Part shown: piece after piece, positions 28,101 to 39,377 of the stretch
Layout: each line of letters begins with the position of its first letter
How positions within the stretch are numbered: position 1 is the first letter of the stretch
NCBI GenBank assembly: GCA_963921425.1
Contig: OY992840.1
Location: forward strand, 5,954,501-6,018,500
Direction of reading: 5' to 3'
Origin: Dryas octopetala
Lineage: Eukaryota > Streptophyta > Magnoliopsida > Rosales > Rosaceae
DNA length: 64,000 nucleotides
Position numbers and translations under genes: made by a program
Notes under the pieces: generated by a model
What the model was told of the DNA's origin: nothing
What the model saw: the letters and a program-made list of their open reading frames with translations, nothing else
Database searches by the model: none

Positions 28101-30522
28101 GAAAAAATGAATCAACAAAATTCAAAATATAAGTACTAGTTACCGTCCAATAATTAGTCTTAAAATGGTAACATATATTCTCTAAAAAGAATGTTAATTT
28201 GAATCACAATTTCAGTAAAAAGTCAACCTAATCAAAGATTCAAAGTTACAGTCTAATAAGAGAATATTTTTGAAGCTATAAATGTGAAATATTAGGAATA
28301 TAGTAATGGTAGGAAAACTAAATTTGGGTTCCAATAATGTGCATGGCATTTGGTATATATATCATCAATTTAAAGTTATTCAAAAATAATAAACCCTAAA
28401 AGCAAGGTACGTACGTAGGTGAATCCCTAGAATTATTATTGTTAGGAATAATGAAGGAGAGTAATTAATTAATTAAAGGCACAAGAAAGGCATAATCTTA
28501 CAGCATCAAGGAAGGCGTCCACAAGAGTAATGCTATTCATTATAACCACTGCACTATCCCGAGTAGCTTCGGTCCTGAACTGTTGATCAGTGCTTGAGTG
28601 CTGCTGCTTGAGGTTCAAAGGCCACGGGAACATCCGACCACGTTCGTCAAGATTAAGCACTTCCTTTCCGTTTTCAGCATTTCGAATCCAAAGGGGCTCA
28701 TTGGCGCGGCACATCTTAACAAGCTCGCCCACGGCGGATGCAGCAAGCTCCACCGCAAGAGAAGACTTTTGCTCGTCCAATAATAACAATAGCCCGTTGC
28801 CGCCACTGCCACCATCGGCCTCAGTGAAGTGATGATGGTGATGGGAATTAGGTTCCGGTGGCAACAAATGCATGGGAATCATATGATGATCCATTGGGTC
28901 CGGGAAATGCCTTGAATACATATTCATCTCCAAATCCAAGCTGGATGCTGACATCAGTGGACCTCCTCCTCCCATTGTTTGCATTTGCCGCCCAGTAGTA
29001 TATCGTGAATTCAGACTACAAACTCGTTCCAACTGTTAAAAAAATAATAAGAATAAGAAGAAGAAGAAGAAAAAGAAGTTTCCAAAATTAATGGGGTTCC
29101 AATATACGGCTTGATTTGCTAAACATTTAATTCACATATTCTTTTTTTGATAATGACCAATATCTTCTCTCTGATAGACCTTAATTTAATGATGAAATTA
29201 CGGTTAATTGGGGTCACAATCAAGCCAATAAAGGAAGCAAAGATTAAGAGACAAATTGAATTCATATCAATCTATCAATATTTTATGGGACCAAACAATT
29301 AATTATTAAATAACTAATTTTGTGACAAATATTACATCTAGCTAGCTAGTACCTCTTCTCTGAGTCTGGCATTCTCAAGGCGAAGTTGGTGTTCATCTAT
29401 GGCAATGTCTCCAATCATAGCTGGACCTCCACAATTAGGGCATATGACATTGCGTAGAGCCGCTTGTAGCCGATAATTCTCATTCTTTAGGCTATCATTC
29501 TCTGCTCTAAGCATCACATTATCAGCCCGGTCATGTTGTGCCTACACCAAAAAAAAAAAAAGTTTAATAAAATAATTAATTAATTGCTCAAAAGAACCAC
29601 ACGTACCGTAACCCTAATTAATGGCATAGCTTTTATTGTTGGGCAACTGCAACAACATGCGTAGGTGAAGCTACGTTTATTGCGCACCCCGGCGCACATT
29701 AATGAAAATTACAGACTGCATTATGATATCAATAAATGAGATCGATTCTTGTTTCCTCTAATCCACCAAAGAATAATGGTTTAGCCGTTTAAGGTCTTTA
29801 AGAGTTTTTTTTTATAAAAAAAATAAGGCTTCAAGTGTTTAAATGACCAGAGTAATGAACTATGAGCTCTTTTTCTTGGGAATCGTGCAAGGTTTTTAGG
29901 GTTGATTTCATGTATATTCTTCCATGAAAATTTATTATTTGTTTTTTATTGCATACCTTCATTTGGGTTCTGCGGTTTTGGAACCAGAACTTGACCTGGC
30001 GAGGCTTGAGACCAAGTTCTTGGCTGAGCTTGAGCCTCTGCTTGTCATCTGGGTGTGGACATTCCTTGAACAAGTTCTCCATTTCTTGGATCTGGTGAGC
30101 CGTGTGGCGGTGGTACCGCTTCTTCTTCCCACCCGGTTGTTGTTGCAGTTGCAGTTGATCGCTCATCTCTTGTTCGTTCCCTGACTTTTCTTCCAACTGT
30201 AATTCACTCCCAGATCCACTCTCCATCTCTTCCTTTCCTTTCATCATATTCAGTACCCCATTCTCTTCTTTCTGCTACGATATATTGGAAAAATCAAAAT
30301 ATTAGAACATATTAAAACAAGATTAATCGAAGTGAAAAAATTAAAAGAAATTACAGCCAAAGCTAGGGAGCTTACTGGATTGATGATGGACGAGAAAGGT
30401 TGGAAAGGCAAGGAGGGCATGAAGTTGAAGTTAGGGTTTTGGATCGGAGAGGAAAAGAGGGTTTCCGAGGTGACTACGTTCCCACCTCCCATGGTTGACA
30501 TTACTTGGCAATCCCCATACAT
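25181..30522 (-). CDS. HDG5: Class IV HD-ZIP/START transcription factor, HDG5 type
   Basis: Nuclear DNA-binding factor of the epidermal HD-ZIP IV family. Ten coding exons on the minus strand: 30522-30376, 30271-29957, 29541-29353, 29032-28502, 28074-27973, 27853-27641, 27343-27175, 26548-26280, 26182-26084, 25684-25181; all borders are GT/AG and phases agree, giving 845 residues. Homeodomain at 98-154 ([12 protein letters not shown] to [11 protein letters not shown]), then a leucine zipper-loop-zipper with the family CxxC (CPNCGG, residues 188-191). START domain is at about 305-540 ([46 protein letters not shown]), then the START-adjacent domain ([25 protein letters not shown]). The N-terminus ([16 protein letters not shown]) and [13 protein letters not shown] match HDG5 rather than ATML1, ANL2 or HDG11 as I recall them. 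It looks intact. A Ser/Thr/Asn-rich stretch occurs near residues 730-760. Confidence 0.93.
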
Positions 30523-31390
30523 TATATATGCTTTGATCTCTTTTTTCCAAAAATATCAATATTTTATAGAACTGGAAGAGATAAGTAAAAGTTAGTCAGA
30601 TAGGGTTTTCGTTTTGCTGATGATCTTCTTCACTTCATCACTTGAGCCAGAAACTGATCCAATTTGTATGACAAAAAATATTAGAATTAAAAAAAATGAT
30701 AGAAAGAAATCTATGACCTAAGAGCACTCTAGATAACCCATGAAAATATATAGCAATAAAAAAAATTATATTAAAAAAGAGAATATGAAAGCTAGCAAGC
30801 AAATTAAATCTAGGCATGCAGTTGAGGAACATTACTGAAACTAGAAGAGTCAAAACCCAGAGGAAGGAAATTTATGTTTCTATTTTGTGAAAGTTCAAAA
30901 TATTGCAAAGGAGAGATAAAAACAATGCTGAAATGAGAAGTAACAAGGTTGGGAAATTTGTCAAAAATGAGGTGATCGAGAAATACTTTAACAAAACCCA
31001 TCAAAGTCATACCCAAAAGATGACCTAGTAATTAACAAAACCCATCTAGTCAAAAACACCAATCTAAACTTAAAAGGGTAGTGTAAAAGAAAGAAAAAGA
31101 GAAAAAACATCATTAAATAAATAAAAACATTAGTACCAGCAAAATTAAATGAGACCTTCAAAGAAATACAGAACAGAAAAGGAGAGAGAGAGTACTATCA
31201 CCAGCATGCAGTTGAAGTAGTGTCGGTGTTATTTGGAAATTGAAAGCAAAACAAGCTTTAGATAAGAACAAAGAAACAAAGGAAAAATTGTCTCACCCTA
31301 AGCCTTGGCTTTGCTTGATCTGCAGCTCAGTTTCAGTACTCTCTCTCTCTCTCTCTATAGAGGCTTTGATTTCACACTCTGCGCCATAAA
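30523..31390 (-). promoter_or_regulatory. 5' leader with probable intron, HDG5-type gene
   Basis: A GA-rich leader exon at about 31390-31297 ends in TTAGG|gtgag, and an acceptor (ctcttccag) at 30572 joins it to the short leader part 30571-30523 before the ATG. This gives a leader intron of about 725 bp. Leader introns are common in class IV HD-ZIP genes; splicing here is inferred from sites only. Confidence 0.5.
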
Positions 31391-32151
31391 TCAGGTAATT
31401 TATTAATTTACTGAGCGAGGTAAATGCGGTTTGACAGAAACCGATCAACGCCACTTAACTCGTCAGCTGTTTCCATACACGTGTCCGTTTCTCGATGGAA
31501 GAGCAAAATCAAGCGTTTCTCCTAGACAGTCTTATCCCAAGTCAAACCCATTTCTCACTGACAAGCCCACGTGAATTCGGCTCGCGTGCAAAACACGCGT
31601 CTTCTTCAGCACGATTTGGGGACTACACTCACGCGTAGGCTGCGTGGGAGTATGACTTTTACTATGTTACCGAGACGGTAAGTCACTGGGAGCGGATATA
31701 GGTGAAAAGAAATTTGACTTTCCATAGAGAAATGACTAAATGAGGGTTGAAGGACAGAGATCTAGGGGAGTCGTGGAATAGGGTCAAAGGGATCATAGCC
31801 GTCCATTTATTGGGTTGTGGGTCCCACATAAAATCAACAATTTTGTCTCCCACCTCTGGGACAGAGTACATGGTTGGAGGCCACTCATCTCTACACTTTA
31901 ATGGGTTTGACTCATAAGTGGATCCATTCCCAGGGGTATCAATATCACATGGACCACAGTCTCTCGTATCAATTACTAATTAGTGATTGTATTAGGTCGT
32001 ACCAGAACACTTGTTATCTATACGCATGGGTTCAATTTTGAACCTATCTTTAGCAAGTATATTAAATTGTATATGTTTTTTTTCAATGAAATTAAATGTG
32101 AATTAAATATAGTACACTAGTACTAAACATCAAACAAAACAAAAAAAAGTA
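31391..32151. promoter_or_regulatory. Upstream region of the HDG5-type gene
   Basis: Contains ACACGTGT at about 31480 and CCACGTGA near 31568, both CACGTG G-boxes, plus CACGCGT motifs near 31590-31640. No ORF of interest. The region is limited upstream by the transposon that starts at 32152. Confidence 0.35.
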
Positions 32152-32394
32152 ATGTTAATAATTATAAACCCCCTAGTTAGAGATAAAATCTTTCATAACC
32201 TCCACCCAAAATCTACCTCTCCTATAACCCCCAATCTTACACTTAATATTTTCCTAAACCCCCTAGTCAACTAATACCCAGTCAAGTTTGACTCCCCATC
32301 TTTTAATTTTCCAGTTTTACCCTTTTTTTCCAATTATAACCCTCGAAAAAAATATCAAGCCCACTTTTCCATCTTTCTGAAATATCAAGCCCAC

Positions 32395-32445
<51 letters not shown>

Positions 32446-33266
32446 CCGCGGTTGTCGTCGGCGCTTGCGCCGCCGTCCGGCGACGGTTGCCGGCGATACC
32501 AGTCCCATCACGCTCACCTCTCCCTGCCCTCCACTCTCCGCGAAACTGAACGTCGACACCGGATCGGGTCTAGGCAGACCCGAGCTCCCCGCCGGAGATC
32601 TGCCAGTTCCGGCGACGACGAGGTGCCGGACCTCCATGGATGGCTTCCTCTCGTCGTCCCGAGTCCACTGGTGCCATCAGAATATTTGGACGACCCCTAG
32701 GCCCGCCGTTTCGAAGGAGAGAAGCCGGCGACATCATTGTCGGCGATCTCTATGTTCCGGCGACCATTTCCGTCGAGTCAGGTAGCCATCTTCTTCTTCT
32801 CGTTGTGCTCTTCAATTCTATGTGTTTGGATTAGTCCAATTGTTAATGAATCAAAAAACCCCAAATTGATACCTCACAGCCAATCTTTCCTCTCTCAAGT
32901 ACTTGCATTACGAGTTGTCTTATTGAGTAAGCAAGACTTTTGCGTTTGCTATCTCTTACAATTCCTTTTGTTGATTACAGACTATACAGTGCATGGTGAG
33001 CTCTGGTTCCAGCTACCACGCAAGTTTCAAAGGTTCAGTCCTTTTTACTTTTGTTTGTATAATTTCTTTTTCTCATTTTACATTCAGTGCTTGCTCTCTG
33101 TTTTGTGCATTTTTTTTTAATATAGAGCTAGGTGTGAAAGTTTGTTGGTCTTTAGAGCTGGTTGTGAAAGTTTGTTGGTATGGTAATTGTTGCAGGTTGG
33201 TTGATTGTGGTGGTGGTGGTGCAGTAAATGTCATGCTTATTTAATTAAAGATTAAAATGTTATTTA

Positions 33267-33310
33267 AATGCTCCTTAGCCATCTTTTTATTGATGGCTAA
33301 GGAGCATTTA
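33267..33310. repeat. Perfect hairpin
   Basis: Arms AAATGCTCCTTAGCCATC and GATGGCTAAGGAGCATTT are perfectly complementary over 18 bp around a short AT loop. Confidence 0.9.
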
Positions 33311-33321
33311 AACATTTATTG

Positions 33322-33411
33322 ATGAAACAGTTTCAGTTCGTGAAACAGTTTCAGTGAAACAGTTTCAGTTCGTGAAACAGTTTCAGTGAAACAGTTTCAG
33401 TTCGTGAAACA
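33322..33411. repeat. Tandem GTTTCAGTTCGTGAAACA repeats
   Basis: Three rounds of a unit built of GTTTCAGTTCGTGAAACA and GTTTCAGTGAAACA. Each unit is itself palindromic (GTTTCA/TGAAAC). Confidence 0.9.
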
Positions 33412-33759
33412 TGAGTTTTAAATGAATTTTGAATGAAATTATGGTTCTGAAATATGATGAATCAAATTTGCAGGTTGAAACAGATCGAGGCAGTGGCGAC
33501 TGTCGTGTATTCGTCGCGCGTGAGGTGATCGGACGACGTTGTATTGTTGGCTACTCCTCTCATCTCAATGCTTGTTGTATTGTTGTTTTTTTTTTTTTTG
33601 ATAAGGTTGCTGTGTTCTTTTTAGTGAAACGGAATTCAGTAAAGGTGTAACTGTTTTAGTGAATTGCAATTGTTTTAGTAAAGGTGTAATTGTTTTTTAA
33701 TTAAGGTGTAATTGCATTTTAGTCGAGGTGTAATTGTTTCATCACTTAATTCAGTTTCA

Positions 33760-33925
33760 GTAAGTGAATTCATAACTGAATTCTTCAATTTAGTGTAACT
33801 GAATTTCTGAAATTCAGTTTCAGTGTAATTGAATTCTTGAAATTCAGTTTCAGTGTAATTGAATTTTTGAAATTCAGTTTTAGTGTAATGAAATTCAATT
33901 TCAGTGTTTGATTTTAGTTTTAGTG
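33760..33925. repeat. Tandem TTCAGTTTCAGTGTAATTGA repeats
   Basis: About four imperfect copies of a 29-30-bp unit (TTTCAGTGTAATTGAATT, TTGAAATTCAG). The minus-strand ORF over it (33675-33953) is repeat translation. Confidence 0.85.
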
Positions 33926-34133
33926 AAATATTGAGTTTTAGCAAAAACTTCAATTAAAAAAAAAAAAAAAAAAAAAAACAGTTACAGTGACGTCAGCATG
34001 CGTCAGCGCGCGTCAGTATGCGTCAGAAGGGTAATTTAGGATTATAAATTTTAGGGGGTTTTGAAAGAGTTTCTAGATGGGTGGGGGTTTAGACAAATTT
34101 TTTTGGTGAGTAGGGTGTTTAAAATTAGGCACT

Positions 34134-35366
34134 AAAAAAAGTACTAAACATACTTTTTCAATGAAATTTTAAATTAAATAACAAGTGGTAATGATTTTTC
34201 GTAAAAACGATAGTCAATATTATTTTTTTTAAGAGGAATATTATCCACCTTTTTCACCGACCTTCTCCTTTATTATTTTTTTCTGTGTAACAATATTTGT
34301 TTAGGTTTTTATTATTATTTTGAAGAAATCTTGGCTTTTGCTTTAGGCTGCAGTTTCTAATTTCTCAATTACTCGTATTTTCTGGCTAGATTTGTGTTCT
34401 CTTTTACTAATTGGTGAATGTGTTTTTTTTTTTTTTTTTTTGAGTTGGTTTATGTGTTTTTTATCATTGCGTATAATTTTTTTTCTTGTAAACTCGTTAT
34501 GCTGGAGGTTGATTTTAGTACTTGGAAAGTTGATTAGGTTTTGTTAAGATGTTTGGGTTGGGTTAGTTAGTAATTGGCCGGACTCCATTGTTTCTGTTTT
34601 AGTGGTTTTGCATGTTCCATTGTAGTGCTGAAGTTTTTGGTTTAGTGTTTATTATTTTTATGGTAGTATGCATTTTGATTCGGTGATTGTTACACAATTA
34701 TTAATTTTGAATTAGTGACAATCACACATTTATTGATTTTGAATGGGTGACTATCACACAATTACTTATTTAAAATTTGTGATTGTCACACAGTTACCGA
34801 TTTTGAATCGGTGACTATCACACAATTACTGATTCTGAATCAGTGACTGCCACACAATTACTGATTTTGAATCGGTGATTGTCACACAATTATTGATGAC
34901 GAATCAGTAACTATCACACAGTTACTGATTTTGAATCGGTGACTATCACACATGCAGTAACAAAATTTAGGGTGAAATTATTGCAAAGTAGTTTAGGTTT
35001 TTACTTTTATTTTGAAGAAATCTTGGCTTTTTTGCTGCAGGTTGCAAGTCCTCTATGAAATTGGCAAAAGGTTGGATCTTGCTTGGCAAAGGGTTGGATC
35101 TTGCTGCAGGTTGCAAGTTCTCTATTAATTTTCAAACGCTAGTGGTGGCAGTGACAGTGGCTGTAATTTCTAGTATTTATTATGTCTCTTTTGTAAAGTG
35201 TATAGTGCAATTTCATTTAATTCATTTTAGTCAATAGTGACTGTTTTGGGATTTAAGAATTGTTTATTGACCTATTTATAATATTGAAACTTTTTGTTGA
35301 CTTTTTTTGTAAATGACCCTAGATTAATCTATGCATGTGATGCTTAATAAGTTAAGATGATAGAGG
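34134..35366. repeat. Transposon-derived sequence with a 34-bp tandem array
   Basis: No gene seen. An array of about eight imperfect 34-bp units (core GAATCGGTGACTATCACACA) spans 34681-34955. A GGTTGGATCTTGCTTGGCAAA type duplication (two copies of GGTTGGATCTTGCT) lies at 35073-35105. The stretch 35148-35325 is the same repeat as 22025-22187, so the right end of one element family is shared. Confidence 0.65.
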
Positions 35367-36050
35367 CCTTTGGCAAAAAAAAAAAAAAAGAAGGCATAAA
35401 TTCAATTTAAACATATAACTATATATGTCATTTCAATAGAATCTACGAACTTTAAAATATTTTAAATATACACCAGATTTATTATTTAAATTGAAAAATG
35501 GACTTCCGTCCATTGATTTATTGAGAGATCAGTTAAATGTCAGCTTGGCTTTTGCTAATGGGTATTAATTGGCGACGTGTCGCCAACTCAGCATACATTT
35601 CCCGCCAAATGAGCGACACATGTCTATCTGACACGGGCCCACACACTCATCACCTCTTTCTCGTTCGTCGAACGTTCTCCTGACTATTTAGTGTCCCAAA
35701 AACATCACGTTTTTCCCCAAATTCGAATATAAATCTCTCACCTGTGTTCGACGAGTGAGAAAGAGATAATGAGTTTGTGGGCCTGTGTCAGGAGTTAGGT
35801 GAACATGTGTCACCGTGTTGCTCATTTGGCGGAAAGGTTTGCTGAGATAGCGCCACGTCGCCAAGTAATCCTAATCAGCAAAAGCCAAGCTAGCATTTAA
35901 CTAATCTCTCAACAAATCAATGGACGGAAGTTCCTTTTTCAATTTAGATAGTAGATCGGCTGTATATTTGAAATATTTTAAAGTTCGAGGACCCCGTTGA
36001 AATGACATATATAGTTATGTGTCTAAATTGAATTTATGCACACAAAAAAA
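35367..36050. mobile_element. Long foldback element
   Basis: 684 bp with two arms of about 300 bp that are inverted copies (left GCATAAATTCAATTTAAAC at 35393, right complement GCATAAATTCAATTTAGAC). Arms include TCCATTGATTT and GCTTGGCTTTTGCT motifs. ATGATAGAGG at 35357-35366 and ATGATAGAAG at 36051-36060 form a likely 10-bp target duplication. No coding capacity; a transcript would fold into a near full-length hairpin. Confidence 0.7.
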
Positions 36051-36389
36051 ATGATAGAAGTCACTTTTTTTCTTTCTTTTCTTATATCTTAAGAGCGGAG
36101 ATTTGAAATTCAAACATTTCTAATAGTAGGAAGAGAAATATCACTAGACTTGTGGGAGAAAATTTTGCGCATGTAATAAAAATGACTTCAATAACTTGTA
36201 AAAAAAAAAAAGAAATCTAAAGACCATTGAGACACCGGTGTGGTTTTTGTTAAAGGATCTCCGATACATAAGTCTAGGGTCAATCCTGAGGTGGTGCAAG
36301 TGGTGTAACCGCACTGGGCCCCCAAAGTAATAGGGCCCCATATTTTGATTTGGGTGCTTCACAAGCCGGTCTAATTTTCTCTTCTCACT

Positions 36390-36830
36390 TAGACTAATAC
36401 CTTATATGCCTTTTTTATTTTGAGATATTAGGCTTAGATCCTTTAGAAAAACAGTTTTTAGATGGAGACCAAGGGTATTTTAAAATTTATAGGAAAATTC
36501 TTTTAATTCATAATAATTTATAAGAAAATCATTTTAATTTATTATAAAGTCCTTTTAATTTATAAGAAAATTATTTTAATTCATAATAAAGTCTTTTCCC
36601 GATTTGAATGGTATTTTCCTCTATTTGAAGGGTATTTCCCCTCCTAAGGTGTAAAGTGGGTTTTGTAGAGGCTGCATGTTAGGTTTTAATTTTGAGATTT
36701 GGGCTTCGCCCAAAATCTTGGAGTTAAAATCTAACATAAAACCGTTAAATAAGAAAAATAAAAGAACTTAATTAAAATTCATAAATCACTACTTGTCTTA
36801 GTTTAAGAAATACTTATAAAATGAACTACA
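36390..36830 (-). mobile_element. Repeat family R, copy A
   Basis: Inverted relative of 55765-56190 and 39050-39292. Shared landmarks (plus strand here): TTTTTAGATGGAGACCAAGG, TTTCCCCTCCTAAGGTGTAAA, CAAAATCTTGGAGTTAAAAT. The centre has an inverted pair (GGGCTTCGCCC with CAAAATCTTGGAGTT). Probably a non-autonomous DNA element; limits are approximate. Confidence 0.6.
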
Positions 36831-37107
36831 CTATAAGTCTCCCTTTTATTTTTAACTAAGGTTCAAAAATATTGTCCAATATTTTTAATTTAAAAAATGT
36901 CTAATATTATCCTAAAATTAATGATATTTAAATCTTAATACTATCCAAATATTATCATTATATTATCATAGTTTTATATTATATATCCTAATATTATAAT
37001 ATTATATTATCCTAAAATTAATTGTGGGGTTTAAATTATAAAAATCTAATAAAAATGCATTAGTCAACAAAATAAAAAATAGTCAAACAAGGAAAAAAAG
37101 TCATTAT

Positions 37108-37990
37108 GGGTACATTTCAATTGTACCAATACCTAAGTTGGTCTCTCTACCTATATATATATACACACACACACATTACAAACTTTGTTTGGTACATCAT
37201 AATTTACAAACATTTTGGTACGTTACAGACTATATTTGGTGCATCATATATTACAAACTATATAGTACATTACTAACTATATATATTTGGTACATCAGAT
37301 ATTATAAACTATTTGGTGCATTACAAATTATCTGTGGTACATTTCAATGGCAACTTAGGTATTGGTACAAATGAAATGTAGCTATATATATATATATATA
37401 TATATATATACTCAGGCTCCTTCTGTTGAGGTATACCTCAACTTATTTATGTTGAGGTATACCTTATTGGGGCCTACACGAGTAGTTTTGTGTCGATCCG
37501 AACCGTTCAATTTTTACATCTCCATTGATAGATCATCCTTGCAAAAAATTAGCCAAATCGGAAATCATTTGCCTATCTAACTTTGATCAAATAAATGGAC
37601 GAACCAAATATTTTCGATGAAACCATCCATTTGTTTTATCAAAGTTAGATAGGCAAATGATTTCCGATTTGGCTAATTTTTTGCAAGGATGATCTATCAA
37701 TGAAGATGATCCTTGTGAACGGTTCGGATCGACACAAAACGACTCGTGTGGGCCCCAACAAGGTCATACCTCAACATAAATAAGTTGAGGTATACCTCAA
37801 CAGAAGGAGCCTGTATATATACTAACCTAGCTATTGGTAGAATTGAAATGTACTTTTATATATATATATATATATAGTTTGTAATGTACCAAATATAGTT
37901 TGTAATGTACCAAATAGTTTGTAATTTATGATGGACCAAATATAGTTTGTAATATATATATGGCTTAATTACATTTACATTTACATTTAC
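37108..37990. repeat. Inverted and tandem array of GGTACATTTCAATTG / TTTGGTACAT motifs
   Basis: ACATTTCAATTGTACCAATA at 37112 is inverted at 37345-37380, and again at 37830-37855. Between them short units such as ATTACAAACTATATTTGGT recur in both directions. The foldback 37413-37813 is inserted into it. Confidence 0.6.
37413..37813. mobile_element. Foldback MITE with 10-bp target duplication
   Basis: 401-bp element with arms of about 190 bp that are near-perfect inverted copies (CAGGCTCCTTCTGTTGAGG at the left, complement at the right). Perfect TATATATACT duplication is at 37403-37412 and 37814-37823. The duplication length fits Mutator-like elements. High arm similarity suggests a fairly recent insertion. 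Confidence 0.8.
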
Positions 37991-38960
37991 ATTCACTAAC
38001 TATAGAGTCCATTTCAAGTTGGTCTATGAACTATAAAATATTTCAAATTTTCTCATTAACTATATAGTTCATTTTAAATTGGTCAACGAACTATAAAACA
38101 TTTCAAATTTTCCCATTAACTATAGGGTTCATTTCAAGTTGGTCCATGAACTAACAAAAAAATACAGAATGGTTGACAAAATCGGGTTGACAAAAAAACC
38201 GAACCAAACCGGATTATTTATATATTTTATATTATATAAAAGTTATATATATTGAATAAAAAAGATGTAAGGTGTTTTTTGCACATGCTGGGGTTCGAAC
38301 TCATGACCTTATAAGGAGAGTCAAAATATGAATTCTCACTACACCACTTAACCACTTATGAAATCCAAGTACATGAAATATATTTATAGGCTTACTGATA
38401 CTTGAAATATAATAATTTATAAAATTAAATATATTTTATATATCATTCCTTTTTTTTTTTTAAGATATTATTTTAGGTCTCTATTTAAATATTATCATTG
38501 CAAAAGGTCTAAAAATATTACTAGTTTATATTTTATATAATTTATAGTTTCTATATTGTAAAAATATTACTAAAAATTCAAAACTATAATTTATAATTTA
38601 TATACTAAAATTATTAGAGTATAGGGTTAATTTTTAAGGTATAAAATTTCAGACTTTATGGTTTAGTGTATAAGGTTATGGTGTAGAATACCAATTATAA
38701 TTTTATAAATTATTATATTTCAAGTATCAGTATGCCTATAAATATATTGCATGTACTTAAATATCATAAGTGACTAAATAGTATAGTGGGAATTCACACT
38801 TTCACTCTCCTCAAGTGGTCATAGGTTTGAACCCAGCATGTTCCAAAAACACCTTATACCTTTTTTATTCAAAAACACCCTATATAGTTAATGAGGAATT
38901 TAAAATGTTTTATAGTTCGTGAACTAACTTGAAATGTACCTATATATACAAACCCAGATA
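37975..38960. repeat. Inverted-repeat element with tRNA-like (SINE-like) pieces in both arms
   Basis: Left arm has three direct copies of TTCATTTCAAGTTGGTC-type sequence (37990-38150); the right end at 38885-38945 is inverted to it. Both arms contain a tRNA-like promoter pair: on the minus strand TGGTTAAGTGG and GAGTTCGAACCCC (38285-38355), and on the plus strand a weaker counterpart with GGTTTGAACCC (38766-38850). No target duplication was found. Confidence 0.5.
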
Positions 38961-39049
38961 TTGGTACAATTGAAATGTATTTATATATATTTTTATTTCT
39001 TACATATTTGATTATTTTCCATTTTGTGGGTTAATGCATTATTTTTAGG

Positions 39050-39292
39050 CAGATTTAGAGTTCAGTCTATTTTATGAATCTTTTTTAGACTAATACTGGT
39101 AGTAATTTAAAATTTTTAATTAAGTCCTTTTATTTTTCTTCTTTGACAATTTTATGTTAGATTTTAACTCCAAAATTTTGAATACTCTACATATGAGGAA
39201 GATAAATATCTTCAAATTGAGAGAGAACTTTATTATAAATTAAATTTTTTTTTTTAAATTAAAAAGATTTTATTGGTCTCCATCTAAAAACT
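39050..39292 (+). mobile_element. Repeat family R, copy B (internally deleted), next to the fibrillin gene
   Basis: Shares GATTTAGAGTTCAGTC, TTAATTAAGTCCTTTTATTT and GGTCTCCATCTAAAAACTG with copy C at 55765-56190, but lacks the middle. It ends about 85 bp before the ATG of the fibrillin gene. Confidence 0.6.
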
Positions 39293-39377
39293 GTAATAGA
39301 TGATTTTGGTACCCTTTTAAGCAACAATAAGAAAACCTATCTCACGCACAGGCACAAAACACTTTGAACCCAAGGGA

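Larger units (their letters stand above)
32152..34133. mobile_element. Non-autonomous Mutator-like element
   Basis: 1,982-bp element with related ends (left ATTATAAACCCCCTAG, right complement ATTTTAAACACCCTAC, both followed by ACCTCCACCC or ACCCCCACCC). An A-rich 9-10-bp duplication AAAAAAAGTA lies at 32142-32151 and 34134-34143. Inside are a CT microsatellite (32399-32443), a GC-rich segment with overlapping domain-free ORFs (32450-32785), a hairpin (33267-33310) and two families of tandem GTTTCAGT repeats. No transposase. It sits about 0.76 kb upstream of the HD-ZIP leader. Confidence 0.6.

Noticed and set aside
31415-31430. L1 box (TAAATGYA) in the HDG5 promoter
   Set aside because: The sequence is TAAATGCG, one base off the consensus, and a single near-match proves nothing.
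32317-33244. Several overlapping ORFs of 60-127 codons
   Set aside because: All frames open because of a GC-rich, low-complexity stretch in a Mutator-like element; none has a domain.
38285-38365. A tRNA gene
   Set aside because: A- and B-box-like motifs are present but no cloverleaf with acceptor stem could be made; more likely SINE-like.
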